From contig NZ_BNJI01000002.1 in assembly GCF_016587415.1 (NCBI RefSeq), forward strand, positions 310,001 through 374,000: a stretch of DNA of 64,000 nt, written 5' to 3'. A model generated the notes under the pieces. That model was not told the DNA's origin. It worked only from the letters and a program-made list of their open reading frames with translations, and ran no database searches. Shown in pieces: positions 8,365 to 17,119 of this stretch (positions are counted from its first letter, which is position 1; every line of letters begins with the position of its first letter). Position numbers and translations under genes: made by a program. Source of the DNA: Ktedonobacter sp. SOSP1-85 (GTDB lineage: Bacteria; Chloroflexota; Ktedonobacteria; Ktedonobacterales; Ktedonobacteraceae).

Positions 8365-9756
8365 TCATACGTCTTTTACGGCTCTTGGATTGACACGACA
8401 ATTGGTGTGAAGGTACTGCGCGACTCCGTTCTTGAAGTCGTAGATCGCGACGGTCTGTGTGTCCTCAAGCGGATCGTCCGAAGGCATTAAGAAGTGCGTC
8501 TCGCTTATCGGAAGCAGCTCGTATTTGATGCGTTCTGGTTTATCGAGAATTTGTGCCTGCAGAGAATTGAGAACGAATGTCAGGTAGAGCTTCCCGTCTT
8601 CGGCTTCTACTTCGTAACGGGCACCTGGCCGCTCGTAAGCACCTTCATACCTGGACAAGTCGAGCGAAAGCGTCGGATCGGGTCTCGGCAAGTCTGGGAT
8701 CGTGACTGCTCCAAGGTCGGCCAGGATTTCATTGAACACCTTTTTGTAGAAGCACTCTCGCGGTCCTCCATTGGTCAGCATCGAGATCGCGATGTTCGAA
8801 TCCGGCAGAATTCGCAGACGCGCGTTCTGACCAACAGTGCTGCCGTCGGTCGCGTAGACCGTCTCGCCGTGCCAATTACACACAATGAGGCCCAGCGCCC
8901 AGTACGGCCCGAACATGTATGGATCGGGAATGGGAACCCGCGACTCCATCATCTCGCGCATGATCTTGGCCGAGACAATTTGTGTCCCGTTTGGCGCTTT
9001 GCCTCCGTTGAGGAAGACGTGTGCCATCGCGAGCACTTCCCGAATTGTCGAGGTGATGTTGCCCCCCGGCCCGAAAGCGCGTGGCAGGTAAGCCAGTGGC
9101 GAAACAATGGGTCCCTCTTCAAGGGACCGGATCAAATGCCCCGTCGCAGCCCGATCCTGGTCCACTTGCTCACGCCAGCTGCTCGTGCTGGTCAATCCCA
9201 GGGGGTCGAAGAGACGATCCTTCATAATGTCGTCCCACCGCTTGCCGTCAATCACCTCCATGATACGTGCGAGGATCGCGTAACCCAGGGCTGCGCTGTA
9301 ACCATGGGTGTAGCCCAAAGGCTGAACTTGCGATGCACTGGCGATGTTGTCGACCATACACTCATAGACATCGTCGTCTTCGCCGGGATAGCCGTAGTCC
9401 TCCTCGATACCGTTCGTGTGGTTCAGGAGATGCCTGGGCGTAACTTTGGCGCTGACCTCGGGGTCGGCGACCTTGAAACCGGGGAGGTAGGTCCGCACCG
9501 GCTCGTCCAGGCCGACTTTCCCTTCGTCGACGAGTTGCATGAAGGCGAGGGCAGTCCATGTCTTGGTCATGGAGCCGCACTGGTAGATGGTGTCGGTCGT
9601 CGCGGGTTCCTCCGTTGACAGGTTCTTGACACCGACGGCGAAGTCGGTGATCTCTCCGTCATAAAGAACACCGATCGCAGCACTCGGGATCCCGTATTCC
9701 GAAAGGAGCTCGGAAACCCGAGCTTGAATCTGCGTTGCATCTATCCCTTTTGTCAT
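8365..9756 (-). CDS. Serine hydrolase, beta-lactamase/PBP-like family (class C fold)
   Basis: A 463-residue protein with the serine beta-lactamase/penicillin-recognising fold. The SxxK motif is SMTK (CGSMTKTWTALAF), the second element is YSA in GYSAALGYAIL, and a C-terminal beta-barrel-like extension of about 100 residues (YEGAYERPGARYEVEAEDGKLYLTF) resembles the lipocalin-like tail of esterase/D-aminopeptidase members. No signal peptide is visible, so it is probably a cytosolic esterase or peptidase rather than a secreted lactamase. The ATG at 9756 follows AGAGAGG with 6-base spacing. It lies downstream of the small gene at 9799-10059 on the same strand with a 42-bp gap, so the two may be co-transcribed and share control with the divergent MarR-type gene. 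Confidence 0.88.
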   Translation of the reverse strand: MTKGIDATQIQARVSELLSEYGIPSAAIGVLYDGEITDFAVGVKNLSTEEPATTDTIYQCGSMTKTWTALAFMQLVDEGKVGLDEPVRTYLPGFKVADPEVSAKVTPRHLLNHTNGIEEDYGYPGEDDDVYECMVDNIASASQVQPLGYTHGYSAALGYAILARIMEVIDGKRWDDIMKDRLFDPLGLTSTSSWREQVDQDRAATGHLIRSLEEGPIVSPLAYLPRAFGPGGNITSTIREVLAMAHVFLNGGKAPNGTQIVSAKIMREMMESRVPIPDPYMFGPYWALGLIVCNWHGETVYATDGSTVGQNARLRILPDSNIAISMLTNGGPRECFYKKVFNEILADLGAVTIPDLPRPDPTLSLDLSRYEGAYERPGARYEVEAEDGKLYLTFVLNSLQAQILDKPERIKYELLPISETHFLMPSDDPLEDTQTVAIYDFKNGVAQYLHTNCRVNPRAVKDV

Positions 9757-9798
9757 TGAGGGCCTCTCTTTATCTCAGTATTGTGCTGGTGTCGGCAG

Positions 9799-10059
9799 CT
9801 ACTTCTTCGGGAGGCCGACCGCGTTAGTGGCGTCAGCCTCGAAGTACTCCGTCGTGCCAAAGGGGCCGGCGTGCTCCTCGAAGAAGCTCTTGACGCTGTC
9901 GATCGAGTCATGAACGATAACGTTCACCGCCTTAGTCCCGTCGGTGCTTCCCACTGCCAGGGTCCACCTGGCCCCCTTGGGCAGTTGGCCGTACGCCTTC
10001 TTCAGGGAACCCCAGAACTTGTCGTTGTCAGCGATCGTGGAAACAGCCATTACGTGCAT
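9799..10059 (-). CDS. Small conserved protein, ferredoxin-like fold suspected
   Basis: An 86-residue soluble protein of unrecognised family. The pattern (MAVSTIADNDKFWGSLKKAYGQLPKGARWTLAV...VNVIVHDSIDSVKSFFEEHAGPFGTTEYFEADATNAVGLP) of a strand, an amphipathic helix, two strands, and a helix suggests a dimeric alpha-beta barrel type protein. GAGGAGG lies 6-7 bases before the ATG, supporting the start. It is the first gene of a likely two-gene unit with the downstream hydrolase, and divergent from the MarR-type regulator. Function unknown. Confidence 0.75.
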   Translation of the reverse strand: MHVMAVSTIADNDKFWGSLKKAYGQLPKGARWTLAVGSTDGTKAVNVIVHDSIDSVKSFFEEHAGPFGTTEYFEADATNAVGLPKK

Positions 10060-10229
10060 CCTTTGTCCTCCTCAAATTTTAATAATAAAAAGTGGAATAG
10101 TCTGATGTCGCCGGGCACGACATGTCGCTGAAGGAGCAGGCACGCTCGCCCTGCTTCGCCTCATCGTGACACCTGACCCTCGCCATGCTATACTATATTC
10201 GCTGATATGAGCAGCGAATATTTAGAATC

Positions 10230-10285
10230 TATCCTTACATTATCAGACAGATTCATCATATTTATCTGATGATGTAAGATAAATA
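10230..10285. promoter_or_regulatory. Candidate MarR-type operator
   Basis: A perfect 9-bp inverted repeat, TATTTATCT (10259-10267) and AGATAAATA (10277-10285), lies just upstream of the MarR-type gene. A second, imperfect one pairs TATCCTTACATTATC (10230-10244) with GATGATGTAAGATAA (10268-10282). AT-rich palindromes of this size between a MarR gene and a divergent gene are the usual autoregulatory sites. Confidence 0.5.
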
Positions 10286-10309
10286 TATTGTAGGATGGAG
10301 GGACGAGCC

Positions 10310-11410
10310 TTGTCAAGCTTTTCTCAGGATGAACGCGCGAACACCCGTGAGGAGTTTTCGCGGGAGATCCGGCAATTCACTGAAATCAACGCCTCTTTCT
10401 TTCGGGTGGCGGCAACTCGAATCGGGATAGCCGTTACGGATATGCAGGTGCTCGATATCCTTGATCTCATCGGTCCGGCGACTGCTGGGCAGCTCGCCGA
10501 TCTCACGGGACTGACGACTGGGGCGATCACCAGAATACTCGACCGATTGGAGAAAGCCGGACTTGTGCGCCGGGAGCGCGATCCCAACGATGGCCGCAAG
10601 GTCATCGTCCGCCTCGAAAGGGGCAAGGATGAAATGAGCAAGGTTCGCTCGATTCTGGATTCCGTTGAGAAGACGTGGGGTGAGGTGGCGTCGCGCTATG
10701 ACGATGAGCAGATCGCTTTCCTCCTGGAGTTTCTCAAATATAGCAACACGCGATCCAGGAAAGAACTTGCTCAGTTGCAACATGAGGCGCCAGCAGGCGA
10801 AGGAGAGATCTTCTCCGCGCCGCTAGAAGGCCAGGAGAGTGGCCGGCTCGTCGTCTCCTGCGGAATCTCCCGGCTGACTGTGCGCGCGGACGAGGAAATG
10901 GCGGAACTTTACCAGGCCCGCTTCGAGGGACCGGTACCGGGCGTGAAAGCGAAAGATGGGGTGGTCACCATCCGCTATCCGAGGCGCCTACTGGGCCTGG
11001 GCGAGAAGCAGGGCCAGGCGGTGGTCGCGCTCAGCATCGCCATCCCGTGGCGGATCGCGATCCAGGGCGGAGCAGCAGAGGCCGTCGCCGAACTGGGCGG
11101 GCTCAATCTCGCGGGGCTGGAAGTCAAAGGAGGATTTAACACGATCCGTCTGGATCTCCCCACGCCCTCTAGCATGGTTCCTATACGGCTCGCAGGAGGA
11201 GCGTCAGAGATTATCGTGCGCCGCCCCGCAGGAGTCGCCACCCGCATCAACTTCAAGGGCTGGGCCTCCGAGCTGGCCTTCGACGATCAAACCTTCAGCG
11301 TTGCGGGCAACATCTCGCAACTGCAAAGTCCTGGTTTTGATCCGACTGCCCCATGCTACGACATCGAAATCACCAGCTACGCCAACAGAGTCACCATCAC
11401 TTCTGGCTGA
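10310..11410 (+). CDS. MarR-family regulator fused to a C-terminal beta-rich domain
   Basis: A protein of about 366 residues. The N-terminal 150 residues are a MarR winged helix: QVLDILDLIGPATAGQLADLTGLTTGAITRILDRLEKAGLVRRERDPNDGRK. Residues about 175-365 form a second domain rich in short beta strands and Gly (VSCGISRLTVRAD...VEVKGGFNTIRLDLP...INFKGWASELAF), like the repetitive beta-helix 'putative adhesin' domains of cytosolic proteins. MarR proteins are normally about 150 residues, so this is a real fusion. TTG at 10310 is preferred because GGAGGG lies 7 bases upstream; ATG at 10295 would add five residues but has no spacing from its ribosome site. It probably represses the divergent 9799/8365 genes. 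Confidence 0.85.
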   Translation: MSSFSQDERANTREEFSREIRQFTEINASFFRVAATRIGIAVTDMQVLDILDLIGPATAGQLADLTGLTTGAITRILDRLEKAGLVRRERDPNDGRKVIVRLERGKDEMSKVRSILDSVEKTWGEVASRYDDEQIAFLLEFLKYSNTRSRKELAQLQHEAPAGEGEIFSAPLEGQESGRLVVSCGISRLTVRADEEMAELYQARFEGPVPGVKAKDGVVTIRYPRRLLGLGEKQGQAVVALSIAIPWRIAIQGGAAEAVAELGGLNLAGLEVKGGFNTIRLDLPTPSSMVPIRLAGGASEIIVRRPAGVATRINFKGWASELAFDDQTFSVAGNISQLQSPGFDPTAPCYDIEITSYANRVTITSG

Positions 11411-11620
11411 CGGCAGATCTGGCTTCCGACATGCTTGCATGTTTCCCAAAGGTGAGTCGCACCCGAGAGCAAAAGAGAAGAAGTTTTGCCAATCCTTCTG
11501 TGTTATACTGCTGCTTTGTACAGCTAGGAGCGGAGACGCGGAAGGCCTGAACAAAGGCGTTCCGACAGCGGAATAAAGGCGAAAGCCTGGTGAAAAGATC
11601 AAGAGGGAACATAGATCAGC

Positions 11621-13846
11621 ATGGTTCAAGAATATATCGAGATTCGTGGCGCCCGCGAGAACAACCTCAAGGATGTCTCACTGAGGCTGCCCAAGCGCAA
11701 AATCACCATTTTTACCGGTGTGTCAGGTTCGGGGAAGTCATCGGTGGTATTTGATACCATAGCAAACGAAGCACAACGGCTGTTGTTCGAGAATTTTAGC
11801 ATGTTCATTCGCAGCTTCCTGCCACGCTATCCTCAACCAGACGCCGATACGATTGAGAACCTGAGCATGGCGGTGATTGTTGATCAGAAACGTCTGGGTG
11901 GGGGATCGCAATCGACGGTGGGCACGGTTACTGACATCGCGTCTGTGTTGCGCCTGCTCTTTTCGCGCATCGGTCAACCCTACGTGGGCTCTGCAAATGC
12001 GTTTTCCTTCAACGATCCCCAGGGCATGTGTCTGGAGTGTAATGGGCTTGGCCGCAAAGTCGGCATTACCCCGCAAGATCTGATTGATACAACAAAATCG
12101 CTGAACGAGGGAGCTGTCATCGCCCCAGGACTGGCCGGATGGGAAAGCGATCTTTATGCGAATTCTGGCTACTTCGACAACGACAAGAAGATAGCCGATT
12201 ATACAACAGAGGAACTGGACCTGCTTCTCTACAGCGAACCGCACAAACATACGGGTCTGGCGTACAACACCTATGAGGGTCTGGTGTACAAGTTCAATCG
12301 CAAGTTCGTTGCGCGGGACATCCAGACGCTCTCGCCTCGCATCCGGCAAAAGGTCGAGCCTTTATTGAAGCTCGGCCCCTGTCCGCTCTGCAAGGGGGCC
12401 CGGCTCAACCAGGCCGCCTTAAGCTGTAAGGTCAAGGGGTACACTATTGCCGACATGGCAGCGATGGAGGTTGATGAGCTTTTAGAGGTAGTCAAGGGTA
12501 TCACAGAACCAGCGGCGGCACCAATCGTTCGCACGTTAACCGAACGGCTGCAACATCTGGTGGAGATTGGCCTGGAGTATCTCAGCCTGGATCGACCCAC
12601 CGATACGCTGTCCGGGGGTGAGTCACAGCGAGTGAAGATGGTCAAGCATCTCAATGGGAGCCTCGTGGATGTGATGTATGTCTTCGACGAACCGAGTGTC
12701 GGATTACACCCGCGCGACGTCCACCGTTTGAACGAGCTGCTCGAAAAATTGCGTGATAAAGGGAACACGGTGATTGTGGTGGAGCATGATCCCGATGTCA
12801 TAAAAGTCGCGGACTACGTTGTGGATATGGGGCCATATGCAGGGAATGAAGGCGGCCAGGTCGTTTACGAGGGTAGCTTTGCTGGCCTGCTCAAAGCTGA
12901 CACGCTCACCGGCAACCATTTGCAGTCTGCAAGGCCGCTTAAGGATGAATTTCGGCAGGCCAGCGGTACCTTCCCGATTGTTCATGCGACGGTCAATAAC
13001 CTGAAGGATGTCAGCGTAAATATTCCTGCCGGTGTCTTGACGGTAATCACGGGTGTGGCTGGCTCGGGCAAGAGTTCATTGATCAATGAGGCTTTCCTGG
13101 GCCAGCACCGGGACGCGGTGGTGATTGACCAGTCAGCTATGGGTACGTCCAGCCGTTCCAATCCCGCCACCTATACTGGTATCATGGATGATGTACGTAA
13201 AGCTTTTGCAGCGGTGAACCACGTCGATGCCGGTCTATTTAGCTTTAACTCAAAGGGGGCCTGCTCCAATTGTCAGGGTCTGGGCGTTACCTACACCGAC
13301 CTGGGCTTCCTTGAGGGTGTCAAGCTTCCTTGTGAAGTGTGTGGTGGGAAGCGTTTTAAGGACGAGGTGCTGACGTATACCTTAGATGGGAAATCCATTG
13401 CCGATGTCCTGGGCATGACCATCCACCAGGCGCTGGAGTTTTTTACAGTCAAAGGTGTGCAGCAAAAACTCCAGGCCATGAGTGATGTGGGTCTTGACTA
13501 CCTGACACTTGGTCAACCTTTAAGTACGCTCTCCGGCGGCGAGTGCCAGAGGCTCAAGCTAGCCAGCGAACTCCATAAACAGGGCAGTATCTATGTCATG
13601 GATGAGCCGACAACTGGCCTGCACCTGTCAGATATTGGTCGCCTGCTCACCATCATGAACCGGCTGGTCGATGGCGGGAACACCGTGATTGTGATTGAGC
13701 ACCATCTCGATGTGATTCGCAACGCAGACTGGATCATTGATATGGGTCCAGAAGGCGGCAATAAGGGCGGCATGGTCATCTTCGAGGGGACACCGCGAGA
13801 ACTACTCGGCGCCAGGCATTCGCTGACGAGCCAGTATTTGGGATAG
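11621..13846 (+). CDS. Short UvrA-like (DrrC-type) ABC ATPase
   Basis: A 741-residue tandem ABC ATPase of the UvrA family. The first Walker A is GVSGSGKSS (33-41) and the second is GVAGSGKSS. Two ABC signatures (LSGGESQRVK and LSGGECQRLK), DEP Walker B motifs (DEPSVGLHP and DEPTTGLHL) and zinc-finger Cys pairs (CLEC..., CPLC..., CSNC..., CEVC) are visible. Housekeeping UvrA is about 940-1000 residues; the missing length corresponds to the UvrB-binding and insertion domains. Such short forms, including DrrC of daunorubicin producers, confer drug resistance or act on DNA adducts without UvrBC. It stands alone in tandem after the MarR fusion gene (210 bp gap). Confidence 0.92.
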   Translation: MVQEYIEIRGARENNLKDVSLRLPKRKITIFTGVSGSGKSSVVFDTIANEAQRLLFENFSMFIRSFLPRYPQPDADTIENLSMAVIVDQKRLGGGSQSTVGTVTDIASVLRLLFSRIGQPYVGSANAFSFNDPQGMCLECNGLGRKVGITPQDLIDTTKSLNEGAVIAPGLAGWESDLYANSGYFDNDKKIADYTTEELDLLLYSEPHKHTGLAYNTYEGLVYKFNRKFVARDIQTLSPRIRQKVEPLLKLGPCPLCKGARLNQAALSCKVKGYTIADMAAMEVDELLEVVKGITEPAAAPIVRTLTERLQHLVEIGLEYLSLDRPTDTLSGGESQRVKMVKHLNGSLVDVMYVFDEPSVGLHPRDVHRLNELLEKLRDKGNTVIVVEHDPDVIKVADYVVDMGPYAGNEGGQVVYEGSFAGLLKADTLTGNHLQSARPLKDEFRQASGTFPIVHATVNNLKDVSVNIPAGVLTVITGVAGSGKSSLINEAFLGQHRDAVVIDQSAMGTSSRSNPATYTGIMDDVRKAFAAVNHVDAGLFSFNSKGACSNCQGLGVTYTDLGFLEGVKLPCEVCGGKRFKDEVLTYTLDGKSIADVLGMTIHQALEFFTVKGVQQKLQAMSDVGLDYLTLGQPLSTLSGGECQRLKLASELHKQGSIYVMDEPTTGLHLSDIGRLLTIMNRLVDGGNTVIVIEHHLDVIRNADWIIDMGPEGGNKGGMVIFEGTPRELLGARHSLTSQYLG

Positions 13847-13879
13847 ATGCTGGTCTTTGATTTCCGAGAGACCGGGCCA

Positions 13880-13913
13880 GTTTCCTCCACTCGTGAACAT
13901 GAGTAGAGGAAAC
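13880..13913 (+). terminator. Hairpin terminator after the UvrA-like gene
   Basis: Bases 13880-13892 pair with 13901-13913 (GTTTCCTCCACTC and GAGTAGAGGAAAC, one mismatch) around an 8-base loop, 34 bp after the stop. Confidence 0.6.
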
Positions 13914-14029
13914 TAGCCGCTCAAAAAGCTCCGCCGTGTGAGCAGACTTCTGTTGACAATAGGAGCCTTCGACGTCTATGCTGTAGGCACAGAAGGTGAT
14001 GATGATCGACAGAATGAGAGAGACGATGG

Positions 14030-17000
14030 ATGGCACGAACAACCCCACGCGTTGAGCAAGAAGTCTTAGTGTTGCCGGACGGCAAAAAAGCCTTGGTGAC
14101 GGTTGGGTCACAGCAATGGTATTCCTGGCTGGCTGATGAGAAGAACGGTTCCTTTTTCTTTGTGAACGAAACCGGTTCATTTACGGCGCGCAAGGAGCGC
14201 CGGAAACGAGGTGGGTGGTACTGGATCGCCTACCGGAGCCGGGGTGGGAAACTTGCCAAGACCTATCTTGGGCGCTGCGAAGACCTGACCCTGGAACGGC
14301 TTCATGAGGTGACCTCCATGCTGGCTGGACATTCGGCCATACAGCCGAATATGGCCTTGCTTCGTCCAAACCTGCCGTTGGTCCCAACCAAATTTCTTCC
14401 TCCGCTGCTTTCCATCCCCGCAAACAGATTGATTGAACGCACAACGTTGCTGGAGCGTCTCGATCAAAGCCTGAGTGTCAAGCTCATGCTTGTAACCGCC
14501 CCGGCGGGCTTCGGGAAGACAACCCTCTTGAGCAGATGGTATGAACGCTTCAGGCAACAACAGGGAAACGAAAGCACCATCGCCTGGCTCACCCTGAATG
14601 AACGAGACAACGAACCCGCCCGCTTCTGGAACGCGATCTGGAGTGCGCTGCGAGGCGGGCTGGAAAGTGCTGACTTTGATGTTGCTGTACCGCTCTTCTC
14701 GACGCCCCAGATGCCTCTGGAAGCTGTCCTGGCTGCCCTGGTGAGTGCTTTGAGGAAGAAACCAGTTGGTGTCCTCATTCTGGATGACTATCATGTGATT
14801 ACGCATTCCCAGATCCATGAGGGCATGAACGCTCTCCTGACCTATCTGCCAGCCCATATTCATCTTATTCTTGCCAGCCGGAGTGAGCCGCCGTTGGCCC
14901 TGGGACGAGCCCGCATGTATGGGGAACTCGTCGAGTTAAGGGCCAGCGATCTCCGCTTGACGCAAAACGAAACCAGGCGTTTTCTGCATACCATCACCGG
15001 TGTGACACTCTCGGATGAGGAACAGGCTATCCTGGAACAGCGGACCGAGGGATGGGTCGCAGGTCTCCACCTGGCGAGCCTGGCTCTGCGAGGACACGAG
15101 CCTCCAGGTGAAGTCCTGTCACGTTTCACCGGGAGCCAGCGCTCCTTCTTTGACTATTTCGCCGAAGAGATCTTCGCCCAGCAGACGGAGGCCGTGCAAC
15201 GCTTTCTCCTGTCGACGGCCCTGCTGACAGAACTCACTCCATCACTTTGTGCGGCTATGGGTGACAGCCCTGGACTCCAGGGAAGAGAAGAGTATGCCCG
15301 GAGCCTGCTCGGCAGCATCGAGCGTGCCAATCTCTTTCTGGTCCCGCTGGACGAAGAGCGCCAGCGATATCGGTATCATGCCCTTTTCCGCGAATTCCTC
15401 TGCGAGAAATTGCGGCGCAGTCAGCCTGGTCTTGTCTCGCCATTATACCGACGGGCCGCTGACTTCTCTGAGCAGCAGGGGATGAAAGAAGAGGCGCTGG
15501 AATACGCCCTTGCTGCGCAGGATACAGAGATGGCTAGCCGTCTGCTTGCGCACATGGGTGAGGAATGGTTGTGGAAGAAGGGTGAGGCTAGGAGACTGCT
15601 GGCCTGGATGCAGAAGCTTCCCGATCAATCGCGCGAAGAACACCCACATCTGGAGATCCTGCACGCCTGGGCTTTGCTTTTGAGTGGGCACAGTGATCTG
15701 GAGGAAGTGGAAACAAGGCTTTGTGCCATCGAGAGGCGCCACGAAGAAGCGGTGAGCGGTGCGCTACGCGGAGATATCGCGGCCCTGCGCGCCAGACTGG
15801 CCGCCTTTCGCGATGATATTCCCCAGGTGATCGTGTTTTCCCAACAGGCCCTGCAAGCTCTGCCGAAAGAGCGAGCGCTCCTGCGTGCCGATGTCGCCTT
15901 TGGCTTGAGCGGGACATCCAGGAATCTCGACGAGTCCTACCGCCTGCTTGCAGAAGCGCGACACCTCAGCCTTGCTCTGGGCAGCTTGCGCACTGCCATG
16001 TTCGCCAGCCGCTACCTGGCTGCGACCTGTGTGGATCAAGGCAAGTTAACCGAGGCAGAAGCCATTCTCCAGCAGGCTCTGTATCTTGTGGGAGAGGGAG
16101 AGCAGGTGCGTGTGCCAGTCGCGAGCTTTATCCATATCGGGCTGGCTGAGCTCTGCTACGAACGCAATGAGCTCGTTGCAGCCCGCCGCCATGCCCTCCA
16201 GGGGATCGAATTGGGCGAACGCTGTGGGGAGATCAAATCGCTCTTATATGGCTACTGTCTCCTGGCCCTCATCTCCGCAGCTCAGGGAGAGATCGAGCAA
16301 GGGTGGCAGCACGTGTGGCAAGCGGAAAAGATTGCCCTGATGGGAAAAGTCACCTGGCTGAGCGAACGCATGGCCGCGATTGCCGTCCACCTGGCCCTCC
16401 TGGAGGGGGATCTGGGAAAGGCGAAGTGGGCGCTCCGCAAACAGGGGATCAACTCCGAGCAAGAGGCTGAGTACGCGCCAGGCGACGAGCAGGAAGACGA
16501 GCGGCTGATGTTAGCCAGGGTCTGGCTGGCCGAAGGGAAGTACAGCGCAGTGATCCACCTGCTTGAGCCGGTCGGAACTATCGCACGGCAGAGAAAACAT
16601 CTGAAAAACGCCTTCGCGGTCCAGGCGTTGCAAGCGATCGCCCTGAGCGGATTGCGAGAACAACAGCAGGCCGTGCATCTGCTTGGCGAGACGCTCAAAC
16701 TGGCGGGGCCAGAGGGATACTTGCGCACCTTTCTTGACCTGGGGAAGCCAGTGCAAAAACTCTTGCAGAGAATTGAGAAAGCAGGGAGCGCAAAGGGATA
16801 TGCACGCCAGTTGCTCGATGCCTTCGGCAAAAGCCTCGATCCACTGGAACCCTCTGGCGGTTTGAGCGAGCGGGAGCATGAAGTCCTCCAACTTGTCGCT
16901 GCAGGCATGTCGAATCAAGAAATTGCTGACACGCTGATCGTCGCGGTGAGCACGATCAAAGTCCATATCAGGCACCTGTGCCAGAAACTAGACGCCCAGA

Positions 17001-17047
17001 ACCGCATCCAGGTGATTGCCAGAGCGAGAGAGAGGGGCATACTATGA
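14030..17047 (+). CDS. MalT-like LuxR-family regulator with extra N-terminal domain
   Basis: A 1005-residue signal-transduction ATPase. An N-terminal module of about 95 residues (QQWYSWLADEKNGSFFF ... GGWYWIAYRSRGGKLAKTYLGR) precedes the ATPase and resembles small DNA-binding or arm-type domains. The STAND ATPase has Walker A APAGFGKTT (157-165) and Walker B LILDDYHV. A long helical TPR-like region (about 450-920) follows, then the LuxR helix-turn-helix at the C-terminus: LSEREHEVLQLVAAGMSNQEIA ... VSTIKVHIRHLCQKL. MalT-type proteins switch on transcription when an inducer binds the helical array and ATP drives oligomerisation. No gene clearly under its control lies next to it; the target and inducer are unknown. 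Confidence 0.92.
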   Translation: MARTTPRVEQEVLVLPDGKKALVTVGSQQWYSWLADEKNGSFFFVNETGSFTARKERRKRGGWYWIAYRSRGGKLAKTYLGRCEDLTLERLHEVTSMLAGHSAIQPNMALLRPNLPLVPTKFLPPLLSIPANRLIERTTLLERLDQSLSVKLMLVTAPAGFGKTTLLSRWYERFRQQQGNESTIAWLTLNERDNEPARFWNAIWSALRGGLESADFDVAVPLFSTPQMPLEAVLAALVSALRKKPVGVLILDDYHVITHSQIHEGMNALLTYLPAHIHLILASRSEPPLALGRARMYGELVELRASDLRLTQNETRRFLHTITGVTLSDEEQAILEQRTEGWVAGLHLASLALRGHEPPGEVLSRFTGSQRSFFDYFAEEIFAQQTEAVQRFLLSTALLTELTPSLCAAMGDSPGLQGREEYARSLLGSIERANLFLVPLDEERQRYRYHALFREFLCEKLRRSQPGLVSPLYRRAADFSEQQGMKEEALEYALAAQDTEMASRLLAHMGEEWLWKKGEARRLLAWMQKLPDQSREEHPHLEILHAWALLLSGHSDLEEVETRLCAIERRHEEAVSGALRGDIAALRARLAAFRDDIPQVIVFSQQALQALPKERALLRADVAFGLSGTSRNLDESYRLLAEARHLSLALGSLRTAMFASRYLAATCVDQGKLTEAEAILQQALYLVGEGEQVRVPVASFIHIGLAELCYERNELVAARRHALQGIELGERCGEIKSLLYGYCLLALISAAQGEIEQGWQHVWQAEKIALMGKVTWLSERMAAIAVHLALLEGDLGKAKWALRKQGINSEQEAEYAPGDEQEDERLMLARVWLAEGKYSAVIHLLEPVGTIARQRKHLKNAFAVQALQAIALSGLREQQQAVHLLGETLKLAGPEGYLRTFLDLGKPVQKLLQRIEKAGSAKGYARQLLDAFGKSLDPLEPSGGLSEREHEVLQLVAAGMSNQEIADTLIVAVSTIKVHIRHLCQKLDAQNRIQVIARARERGIL

Positions 17048-17119
17048 TTCAAATCGCACAGCAGTTGGTTGAACCCAAATTTGCCCCAAAACTCCTACAA
17101 TAATCGCAACAGGAATTTT

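Noticed and set aside
8494..9618. Long plus-strand frame opposite the beta-lactamase-fold gene
   Set aside because: It is the antisense of a well-supported gene and shows no motifs.
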